Assembly (NCBI GenBank): GCA_052388025.1 | Contig: JBQTIP010000045.1 | Location: 1 to 39,949 of the forward strand | Direction: 5' to 3' | Source of the DNA: JBQTIP01 sp052388025 | GTDB lineage: Bacteria; Actinomycetota; UBA4738; HRBIN12 | Length of the DNA: 39,949 nt | In this document: piece after piece, positions 31,023 to 37,842 of the stretch | Position numbering within the stretch: position 1 is the stretch's first letter | Layout: each line of letters starts with the position of its first letter | Made by a program: the position numbers and the translations under genes | Notes under the pieces: model-generated | What the model saw: only the letters and a program-made list of their open reading frames with translations | Told to the model about the DNA's origin: nothing | The model's database searches: none

Positions 31023-31028
31023 GCCCCG

Positions 31029-31034
31029 AATCTA
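31029..31034 (-). promoter_or_regulatory. TANNNT -10 box of a leaderless HIT mRNA
   Basis: Minus-strand TAGATT, 6 bp (CGGGGC), then ATG 31022. It lies inside the 25-bp gap after dnaJ; any -35 would be in the end of dnaJ. Confidence 0.55.
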
Positions 31035-31047
31035 CCGTATGGGACGA

Positions 31048-32154
31048 TCAGTCCCCCGGGCTGCGCAGCGTTCCCCTCCCGGGCGCGCCCTTCTTGACGG
31101 ACTCGCCTCGCAGGTCGGCGAGCCGCTCTACGAGGGCCCGCTCGTCCTTCTTGAGGTTCCTCGGCGTCTGGACGTGGACCGTGAGGAACAGGTCTCCGCG
31201 TCCGCGGCGGCCGAGGTTCGGGATGCCCTTGCCCCGCAGGCGAAACGCCACGCCGGACTCGGTCCCCGGCTCGATGCGGACCCGCGCGGAGCCGTCCAGC
31301 GTATCGATCTCCAGCTCGGCCCCGAGGGCAGCCTGGGCCACCGGAACATCCAGAATGGCGAACAGGTCCTGCCCTCGCCGTTCGAAGATGGGATGGCGCG
31401 CGACCCGCATCGAGAGGTACATGTCTCCAGGCGGACCGCCGTGACGCCCGACGTGGCCGGCGCCTGTGACGCGGAGCTCGAGCCCGTCCGAGACGCCGGG
31501 CGGCACCTCGAGCGGCACGGTTCGAACCCCTGCCACCCGACCGCGGCCCCCGCACGTCTCGCAGGCCGAGACGACCTCCTCGCCGGATCCCTCGCAAACC
31601 ATGCAGGGATGCGCCGTCATCACCGTGCCGAAGATGCTCCGGCGGACGTCCTGCACGCTTCCCGTGCCTCCGCAGGTTCGGCACCGGGTCGGTGAGGTCC
31701 CCGGCTCGGCTCCGCTCCCGCCGCAGCGCTCGCACGACTCGAGGAGCTCCACCCGGACCTCTCGCTCGACCCCGAAGGCCGCCTCGGAGAACGACAGGGA
31801 CACTTCCGCGTACAGATCCTCTCCCCGCTGGGCCCTCGATCGCCGCTGCGGAGGGCGGCGCCTGCCGAAGGTCCCCCCGCCGAAGAACGCCTCGAAGATG
31901 TCCCCGACGTCGCCGAATCCGAACGCGTCGGGGCCGCCTGCCTGCCCGAACGCGTCGTACTGTCGGCGCTTGGCCGGATCGGAGAGGATCTCGTAGGCGG
32001 CCGCGACCTGCTTGAAGCGCGCCTCGGCCTCGGGATCCCGATTCACGTCCGGATGATGCTCCCTCGCGAGGCGGCGGTACGCCTTCTTGATGTCCTCGGC
32101 TGACGCGTCGCGTTGCACCCCAAGGATCTCGTACAGGTCACGAACCTCGGCCAT
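31048..32154 (-). CDS. dnaJ: Chaperone protein DnaJ
   Basis: DnaJ is the Hsp40 co-chaperone that delivers substrates to DnaK and stimulates its ATPase. The J domain has the HPD motif (REHHPDVNRDPEAEARF). A Gly/Phe region (GGPDAFGFGDVGDIFEAFFGGG) follows, then four zinc repeats: CERCGGSG, CRTCGGTG, CMVCEGSG, CETCGGRG. The C-terminal substrate domains are complete and the length is 368 residues. It lies 6 bp after hrcA, so it is under the same CIRCE control. This is the hrcA-linked DnaJ; dnaK and grpE are not in the window. Confidence 0.96.
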   Translation of the reverse strand: MAEVRDLYEILGVQRDASAEDIKKAYRRLAREHHPDVNRDPEAEARFKQVAAAYEILSDPAKRRQYDAFGQAGGPDAFGFGDVGDIFEAFFGGGTFGRRRPPQRRSRAQRGEDLYAEVSLSFSEAAFGVEREVRVELLESCERCGGSGAEPGTSPTRCRTCGGTGSVQDVRRSIFGTVMTAHPCMVCEGSGEEVVSACETCGGRGRVAGVRTVPLEVPPGVSDGLELRVTGAGHVGRHGGPPGDMYLSMRVARHPIFERRGQDLFAILDVPVAQAALGAELEIDTLDGSARVRIEPGTESGVAFRLRGKGIPNLGRRGRGDLFLTVHVQTPRNLKKDERALVERLADLRGESVKKGAPGRGTLRSPGD

Positions 32155-32160
32155 TGCCGC

Positions 32161-33204
32161 CTACTCGCCGAGCTCCGTGGCCAGCTCGGACAGCCGGCGA
32201 GCGACGGCGCGAACTGAGGCCATCACCGAGAGATAGTCCATGCGCGTCGGGCCGACGACGCCGATCGTCCCGAGGGACGCCTCGCCGGCACGGAACGGCG
32301 CAGCCACGATCGAGGCCTCCCATTCGCCCGTGGCGGGGTGCTCCGCGCCGATCGTCACGGACAGATCGTCGCCCGCCGTCACGTCTCGCAGGAGGAGGAG
32401 CATCTCCGACTCGCGCTCCAGCGCCTCGAACAGCCGCCGGACGGTCTCCCGTCGCCAGTGGGCGGCCTCGTCGGCGAGGTTCGCGACGCCGCCCACCAGG
32501 ACGTGGTCGCTGCGCGCCCCACGCTGCATCTCGCCGAAGGTATCGACGAGGGCGAGCAGCAGGTCGCGCTCGGTGGGCTTCGCCTCACCCGCCAGCCGGA
32601 GGGCCTGCGCCCGGGCCTCCAAGACGGAGTGCCCGCGGAGCGCGTTGCCGAGGCGCCGTTCGAGCGCCTCAAGGGCATCCGAATCGAGGGCCTCGGGGCG
32701 GTCGACGACCTGCTTGTCGATGCGTCCCTGCTGGCCCACGATCAGGATCATGACGGCCGAGCCCACCTCGATGAGCTCGATGCGCAGAACGGCTTCGTCG
32801 AAGTGGCGAGGCGGGACGGCCAACCCAGCATATTGCGTGAGGCGGGAGAGCAGCTGGGTCGTGCCCCTCAGCATCTCCTCCAGGTCCAGCATGGTCTCGG
32901 CGAAGAACCCCGTGATGGCCCGGCGCTGCGCTTCCGGGAGCCGGCCCCCGGGTGGCAGCGAGTCCACGTACTGCCGGTAGCCGAGGTCGGTGGGGATGCG
33001 CCCTGCCGACGTGTGCGGATGGCTCAGGTAGCCGAGCTCCTCGAGGGCCGCCATCTCGTTGCGGATCGTGGCGGAGGAGACCCCGAGGCCGGTCCGCTCC
33101 GCGATGGTCTCGCTTCCGACCGGCTCGCCCGTTCGCACGTACTCCTCGACCACGGCCCGAAGGACCGCGCTCTTGCGGGCACCGAGCTCCGGCACTTCCA
33201 CCAT
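32161..33204 (-). CDS. hrcA: Heat-inducible transcription repressor HrcA
   Basis: HrcA represses chaperone genes by binding CIRCE. The 347-residue protein has an N-terminal winged helix (RAVVEEYVRTGEPVGSETIAERTGLGVSSATIRNEM, then LEELGYLSHPHTSAGRIPTDLGYRQYVD) and a C-terminal domain ending IGVVGPTRMDYLSVMASVRAVARRLSELATEL, all typical. ATG 33204 lies 10 bp from a CIRCE element. The start has no proper Shine-Dalgarno (GTAGGG abuts ATG), and an AACAAT box 6 bp upstream would give a leaderless mRNA. Autoregulation is therefore expected. Confidence 0.95.
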   Translation of the reverse strand: MVEVPELGARKSAVLRAVVEEYVRTGEPVGSETIAERTGLGVSSATIRNEMAALEELGYLSHPHTSAGRIPTDLGYRQYVDSLPPGGRLPEAQRRAITGFFAETMLDLEEMLRGTTQLLSRLTQYAGLAVPPRHFDEAVLRIELIEVGSAVMILIVGQQGRIDKQVVDRPEALDSDALEALERRLGNALRGHSVLEARAQALRLAGEAKPTERDLLLALVDTFGEMQRGARSDHVLVGGVANLADEAAHWRRETVRRLFEALERESEMLLLLRDVTAGDDLSVTIGAEHPATGEWEASIVAAPFRAGEASLGTIGVVGPTRMDYLSVMASVRAVARRLSELATELGE

Positions 33205-33214
33205 CCCTACATTG

Positions 33215-33241
33215 TTAGCAGTCTCGGGCCCCGAGTGCTTA
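33215..33241 (-). promoter_or_regulatory. CIRCE operator of hrcA-dnaJ
   Basis: Half-sites TAAGCACTC and GACTGCTAA (minus strand) are separated by exactly 9 bp. Each differs from the canonical TTAGCACTC-N9-GAGTGCTAA by one base. The element overlaps the likely -10 of hrcA and ends 10 bp before its ATG. Confidence 0.9.
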
Positions 33242-33627
33242 CCCGCCACTCTGAAACTGCTTTCACCGCATACTGGAGCATCTGGGTCGTCGACGCGGAC
33301 GGGTCGAACGGGCGGCGGCTGAACGGGAGCGACCCCCTGGAGACCCCGGACTACGAGCCCGAGTGGTCGCCGGACGGAAGCTCGATCCTCTTTACCCGGG
33401 GTCATGACATCTACGTGATGGAGTCGGACGGGTCGTCCGTTCGGCTCCTCACCGACGGAGACCCCGACACGTACGATCGCTCGGCCACGTGGTCGCCGGA
33501 CGGCTCGCAGATCCTCTTCGCCAGCGACCGGAGGCCAGGCGATCAATCCCGGTTCTACGTGATGAACGCCGACGGCACCGACGTCCGGCCCGTGGGCGAC
33601 CTGACGGGGATGTCGCCCGACTGGTAG
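33235..33627 (+). pseudogene. Truncated TolB-like beta-propeller fragment
   Basis: From about 33270 the plus strand encodes PD40/TolB-type propeller blades: SIWVVDADGSNGRRL, EPEWSPDGSSILFTRGHDIYVMESDG, then ATWSPDGSQILFASDRRPG and FYVMNADGTDVRPV. It stops at TAG 33625-33627. Only about two and a half blades remain. No signal peptide or credible start exists; the nearest GTG (33235) lies inside the CIRCE element. This is the C-terminal end of a larger periplasmic propeller protein, lost upstream where hrcA now begins. The upstream open frame is a shadow of hrcA. Confidence 0.7.
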
Positions 33628-33634
33628 GTCCACC

Positions 33635-34735
33635 TCAGCCCGCGAGCGCGAGGACGAGCTCGTTGAGCAGCAGCATCCCGCGCTCGGTCGGCACGAGATC
33701 GCCGTTCCGGCGAGCGAGGAGGCCCTCCTCCAGGTACCGCCCCGCGACGTCGGGCTCGACCAGCGAGGCCGGGATTCCCTCGAAAGTCCGGAGGCGAAGA
33801 AACACCTCCTCGAGGTAGTCCTCATCGGCGCTCAGCCGTTCCTCGCCGCCGATCGGGAGCGCGCCGCCTTCCACGGCCTCGAGGTAGGCCCCGGGCGGGC
33901 GGAGGTTCCACCAGCGACGGCCGTCCCGGAACGAGTGGGCCCCCGCGCCGAGACCCAGGTACGGCCGCCGCTGCCAGTACCCCAGGTTGTGACGGCACTC
34001 GAAGCCGGGCTTCGCCCAGTTCGAGACCTCGTAGTGCCGGTAACCCGCCGCGGCCAGCGTCTCCGACGCGAGGAGGAACATGTCGGCCTCCAGGTCCGGA
34101 TCGGGGGGCGGCACGATGCCGGCCTCGACCTTTCGGCCGAGCGGCGTGGCCGGCTCGATTGTGAGGGCGTAGGCGGAGATGTGCTCCGGCGCCAGGTCGA
34201 TTGCCTTCTCCACCGTCCGGCGCCAGGACGCGAGGGTCTCGCCGTTCGCGCCGTAGATGAGATCCAGGTTCACGTTCGCGTAGCCGGCCGCACGCGCCGC
34301 CGCAAAGGCGCGCCGCACCGAGTCGGGCGAGTGGAGGCGCTCGAGCGCGGCGAGCACCCCAAGGTCGAAGGACTGCGCACCCATCGACAGGCGCCCGTAC
34401 CCGGCCGCAAGCAGCGCTTCGAGCTTGGGCCCGTCCACCGTGTCGGGGTTCGCCTCGATCGTGACCTCGGCGCGCGTATCCACGTCGAACCGGAATCTCA
34501 GGTGCTCCAGAAGCTCGGCGAGATCGCCCGGATCGACCGTGGTCGGGGTCCCACCGCCCAGGAAGATCGACGTGACCCGTTCGCCGGCCCACGAGCCGGC
34601 CCACAGGTCGGCTTCGGCCCGCAGCACCGCCACGTACCGTGGAGCGAGATCCCCGAGGCCCGCGTACGCGTTGAAGTCGCAGTAGCCGCAGCGTGTCAGG
34701 CAGAACGGCACGTGGACGTAGATGCCCGCGCTCAC
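33635..34735 (-). CDS. hemW: Radical SAM protein HemW (oxygen-independent coproporphyrinogen oxidase-like)
   Basis: The [4Fe-4S] motif is C12, C16, C19 (PFCLTRCGYCDF). GGGTPT follows and binds SAM. Downstream parts (MGAQSFDLGVLAAL, NVNLDLIYGANGET, HISAYALTIEPATPLG) and the C-terminal HemN domain (GYWQRRPYLGLGAGAHSF) are complete. HemW family members deliver haem; true HemN activity requires features not typical here. GTG 34735 overlaps the lepA stop as GTGA. The length is 366 residues. Confidence 0.92.
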   Translation of the reverse strand: MSAGIYVHVPFCLTRCGYCDFNAYAGLGDLAPRYVAVLRAEADLWAGSWAGERVTSIFLGGGTPTTVDPGDLAELLEHLRFRFDVDTRAEVTIEANPDTVDGPKLEALLAAGYGRLSMGAQSFDLGVLAALERLHSPDSVRRAFAAARAAGYANVNLDLIYGANGETLASWRRTVEKAIDLAPEHISAYALTIEPATPLGRKVEAGIVPPPDPDLEADMFLLASETLAAAGYRHYEVSNWAKPGFECRHNLGYWQRRPYLGLGAGAHSFRDGRRWWNLRPPGAYLEAVEGGALPIGGEERLSADEDYLEEVFLRLRTFEGIPASLVEPDVAGRYLEEGLLARRNGDLVPTERGMLLLNELVLALAG

Positions 34736-36549
34736 GACTTCCCTCCCGGCTTCCGGTCGACCCGCAGGGCCTCGATGAACGCCTCCTGCGGGACGTCGAC
34801 GCGCCCGACACGGCGCATCCGGGCCTTCCCCCTTTTCTGTTGCTCCAGCAGCTTGCGCTTACGGGTGATGTCCCCTCCGTAGCACTTCGCCAGGACGTCC
34901 TTGCGCTTCGCCTTCACGGTCTCCCGGGCGATGATCCGGCTCCCGATCGACGCCTGGATGGCGACGTCGAAGAGCTGCCGCGGGATCAGCTCGCGCAGCC
35001 GGTCGGTCATCGCGCGGCCGTACTGGTAGGCCTTCTCGCGGTGGACGACCGACGAGAACGCGTCGACCGGCTCGCCGTGCAGGACGACGTCGACCCGTAC
35101 GAGGTCGCCCCTCTCGTAGCCCCGGGGCTCGTAGTCGAGCGACGCGTACCCACGTGTCCGCGACTTCAGCTGGTCGAAGAAGTCGAAGATGATCTCGGCG
35201 AGCGGCAGCGTGTAGTGGACCTCGGCCCGCTCCGGCGAGAGGTACTTCATGTCGGCGAGCTCCCCACGGCGAGACTGGCAGAGCTCGAGGACGGCGCCGA
35301 GGAACTCCGATGGCGTGATGACCGTGGCCAGGACGACCGGCTCGTCGACGCGGTCGTACGTGCCGGCCTGCGGCATCTCGGAGGGGTTGTGGACCACGAT
35401 CGTCTGGTCGCCGCGGACGACGTGGAACTCGACGTTCGGCGCCGTCGCGATGAGCTCGAGGTCGAACTCGCGCTCCAGACGCTCCTTCACGATGTCCATG
35501 TGCAGCAGGCCCAGGAACCCGCAGCGGAAGCCGAATCCGAGAGCGTGCGAGGTCTCGGGCTCGTAGGCGAGGGCGGAATCGGAGAGCTTCAACTTGTCGA
35601 GGGCTTCCCGTAGCTCGGAGTAGTCGCCGCCCTCGGCCGGGAACAGGCCGCTCCAGACCATCGGCTTCGGTTCGCGGTAACCGGGGAGCGACTCGCGCGC
35701 CGCGGCCCGTCCCGCGATCGTGATCGTGTCCCCGACCTTGGCGAGATGCACGTCCTTGAAGCCCGTCACGAGGTAGCCCACCTCCCCGGCCCCCAGCTTC
35801 GGTACCGGTGTGGGATTCGGGGCGAGCACGCCGACCTCCTCGGCCTCGGACTCGAGCCCGGCCACCATGAGCCGGATCTTCGACCGCGAGGGCAGGCTGC
35901 CGTCCACGACGCGGACGTAGGCGATCACGCCTCGGTACGGATCGAACAGCGAGTCGAAGATCAGCGCGCGGAGCGGCGCGGCCGGGTCGCCGGCCGGCGG
36001 GGCCACGCGCTCGATGACGGCATCCAGCAGGTCGGGAACGCCGAGGCCGGTCTTGGCCGAAACGTGCAGGATCTCGCCGGGAGCGCATCCGAGGATCTCG
36101 GCCAGCTCCCGGGCGGTCTCGTCCGGGTCGGCCTGCGGTAGGTCGATCTTGTTGAGCGCGGGGATGATCGTCAGCCCGGCGTCGCGGGCGAGATGGAGGT
36201 TCGCGAGGGTCTGCGCCTCGATCCCCTGGGCGGCGTCGACGAGCAGGATCGCTCCCTCGCACGCGGCGAGCGAGCGCGACACCTCGTAAGTGAAGTCCAC
36301 GTGCCCCGGGGTGTCGATGAGGTTCAGCACGTAGCTGACCCCCCGCGCGTCGTATGCGAGCCGCACCGCCTGGGCCTTGATCGTGATACCGCGCTCGCGC
36401 TCGAGGTCCATCTTGTCCAGGTACTGCTCCCGCATGTCCCGGTCGGAGACGGCGTGCGTAAGCTCGAGCAGCCGGTCGGCCAGCGTCGACTTCCCGTGAT
36501 CGATGTGGGCGATGATGCAGAAGTTCCGGATCAGGCTGGTGTCGGTCAC
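34732..36549 (-). CDS. lepA: Elongation factor 4 (LepA)
   Basis: This ribosome-associated GTPase has 605 residues. G motifs: AHIDHGKST, DTPGHVDFTYEVSRSLAACEG, and NKIDLP. The LepA-specific C-terminal domain includes ASIGSRIIARETVKAKRKDVLAKCYGGDITRKRKLLEQQKRGK. GTG 36549 is the natural start (TDTSLIRNFCIIAHIDHG); the open frame upstream is a shadow of rpsT. TACGAT lies 9 bp before it, so the leader is short; AGGTG could also serve as a weak Shine-Dalgarno. lepA and rpsT are divergent with 64 bp between start codons. Confidence 0.96.
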   Translation of the reverse strand: MTDTSLIRNFCIIAHIDHGKSTLADRLLELTHAVSDRDMREQYLDKMDLERERGITIKAQAVRLAYDARGVSYVLNLIDTPGHVDFTYEVSRSLAACEGAILLVDAAQGIEAQTLANLHLARDAGLTIIPALNKIDLPQADPDETARELAEILGCAPGEILHVSAKTGLGVPDLLDAVIERVAPPAGDPAAPLRALIFDSLFDPYRGVIAYVRVVDGSLPSRSKIRLMVAGLESEAEEVGVLAPNPTPVPKLGAGEVGYLVTGFKDVHLAKVGDTITIAGRAAARESLPGYREPKPMVWSGLFPAEGGDYSELREALDKLKLSDSALAYEPETSHALGFGFRCGFLGLLHMDIVKERLEREFDLELIATAPNVEFHVVRGDQTIVVHNPSEMPQAGTYDRVDEPVVLATVITPSEFLGAVLELCQSRRGELADMKYLSPERAEVHYTLPLAEIIFDFFDQLKSRTRGYASLDYEPRGYERGDLVRVDVVLHGEPVDAFSSVVHREKAYQYGRAMTDRLRELIPRQLFDVAIQASIGSRIIARETVKAKRKDVLAKCYGGDITRKRKLLEQQKRGKARMRRVGRVDVPQEAFIEALRVDRKPGGKS

Positions 36550-36558
36550 GGCGCACCT

Positions 36559-36564
36559 ATCGTA
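36559..36564 (-). promoter_or_regulatory. Candidate -10 box for lepA
   Basis: Minus-strand TACGAT ends 9 bp before GTG 36549. It lies in the 64-bp lepA-rpsT gap and matches the hexamer before recO and deoC. Confidence 0.45.
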
Positions 36565-36599
36565 CGGGCCGGGCACGTTCCCGCCCGAAAGACGACTGG

Positions 36600-36605
36600 T
36601 ACACT
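36600..36605 (+). promoter_or_regulatory. Candidate -10 box for rpsT
   Basis: TACACT ends 8 bp before GTG 36614, which would leave a leader of only a base or two. There is no Shine-Dalgarno. The same TACACT precedes rpoD. A TTCCCG at 36578-36583 could be a weak -35. Confidence 0.5.
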
Positions 36606-36613
36606 CGGTCGCC

Positions 36614-36901
36614 GTGGCCAACATCAAGTCCCAGATCAAGCGGAACCGCCAGAACGAGCGCGCGCGCGAGCGGAACAAGGCCGTGCGGTCGGCGCTGAAG
36701 ACCTCAGCGAAGAAGGTGCGATCCGCTACGGCCGAGGGCGATCTCGACGCGGCCGCGGCACGAGCGCGCGAGGCTTCTCGCGCGCTCGACAAGGCGGCGG
36801 CGCGCGGGGTGCTGCACAAACGGACCGCCGCTCGCCACAAGTCGCGCCTCGCCCGGTCGGCGGCCGGCGCGGCCGCCGAGGCGGCCGACTCGACCGGCTA
36901 G
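36614..36901 (+). CDS. rpsT: 30S ribosomal protein S20
   Basis: The 95-residue, strongly basic helical protein begins MANIKSQIKRNRQNERARERNKAVRSALKT and has GVLHKRTAARHKSRLA near the end, the S20 signature. The start is GTG 36614, close behind a TACACT box, so the mRNA is probably leaderless or nearly so. Its TAG shares CTAG (36898-36901) with the holA stop. The rpsT-holA-comEC neighbourhood is typical of Actinobacteria. Confidence 0.96.
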   Translation: MANIKSQIKRNRQNERARERNKAVRSALKTSAKKVRSATAEGDLDAAAARAREASRALDKAAARGVLHKRTAARHKSRLARSAAGAAAEAADSTG

Positions 36902-37842
36902 GCCACCCTCTCCCCCGCGATCGCGCTCACCAGAAGCGGCAGCACCAGGTCGTCGGTGGCACCCGACTTCAGCGCCCGGTCGGCCTCCGCCACCTCCCGG
37001 TGAAGCCCGACCAGCTCGGCGAGGGTGAAGCGCCGGGCCTGGTCGCGATAGCGCCTGGCCTGCCACTCGAACCGCAGGCCGGCCGCCCTCGCCAGATCGG
37101 CGAGCGGCATCCGCTCCGGCAGCGCCTTCACCCTGAGCAGGTCGCGAAGGCGGGAGGCGATGCCGCCCAAGATCATGAGCGGGTCGTCTCTGCCCTCGAG
37201 GAGCGTCCGGAGCGAGCGGATCGATCCCGGAAGATCCCTCCCGAACGCGTGGTCGCACAGGTCCCAGACATGCTGCTCCCCGAGCCCCCGGAACTGCCTC
37301 GAGACGATCTCTCTCGTCACTCGCTCCCCCGGGAACGCGGAGGCGAGCTGGGCGAGCGCCTGATCGATGGATGCCGGGCGCTCCCCGAGGATCTCGACGA
37401 GCGCGGCGGCGCCGTCGGGGGCGACCTCGATCTCGTTGGCGCGGCCACGCGCCATCATCCATGCGGGGAGATCCTTCCGGGACACCTTCACCTCGCGCAC
37501 GACGCCCGCCGGCCGGACCAGCTTCACGAGCGATGCGGGCGCCTTGCCTCGCTCGGGGACCGTGGCGCACAGCGCGAGCGGCGCATCGGGAACCGGCGCC
37601 GCGAGATATGCGGCGAGCTCCTTCAGGGCGTGATCGGGGAGCGAGCGGCAGTCTGTGACGAGCAGCGCACGGCGCTCGCCGAAGAGCGAGGGAGTCGCGA
37701 GATCAGCGGTCTCGCCGCCCTGCCACTGACCGGCCTCGATCTCGCGCGGAGCGGTGTCCCCCAGCGCCTCGAAGGCCGCCTCCCGCAGCAGGAAGGGATC
37801 CTCTCCCCACAGGAGGAGAACGGTCGGATTGGAAGGGCTCAC
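36898..37842 (-). CDS. holA: DNA polymerase III subunit delta
   Basis: The delta subunit opens the sliding clamp in the clamp loader. The 314-residue protein starts VSPSNPTVLLLWGEDPFLLREAAFEAL. It has the domain I 'ALPLFGERRALLV'-like stretch (here TPSLFGERRALLVTDC) and the typical C-terminal collar domain (ILGGIASRLRDLLRVKAL, HREVAEADRALKSG). GTG 37842 overlaps the comEC stop as GTGA; the longer open frame upstream is a shadow of comEC. Confidence 0.93.
   Translation of the reverse strand: MSPSNPTVLLLWGEDPFLLREAAFEALGDTAPREIEAGQWQGGETADLATPSLFGERRALLVTDCRSLPDHALKELAAYLAAPVPDAPLALCATVPERGKAPASLVKLVRPAGVVREVKVSRKDLPAWMMARGRANEIEVAPDGAAALVEILGERPASIDQALAQLASAFPGERVTREIVSRQFRGLGEQHVWDLCDHAFGRDLPGSIRSLRTLLEGRDDPLMILGGIASRLRDLLRVKALPERMPLADLARAAGLRFEWQARRYRDQARRFTLAELVGLHREVAEADRALKSGATDDLVLPLLVSAIAGERVA

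Noticed and set aside
33242..33270. Intact TolB-like gene starting at GTG 33235
   Set aside because: The GTG lies inside the CIRCE operator, has no ribosome binding site or signal peptide, and the product would be only a propeller fragment.
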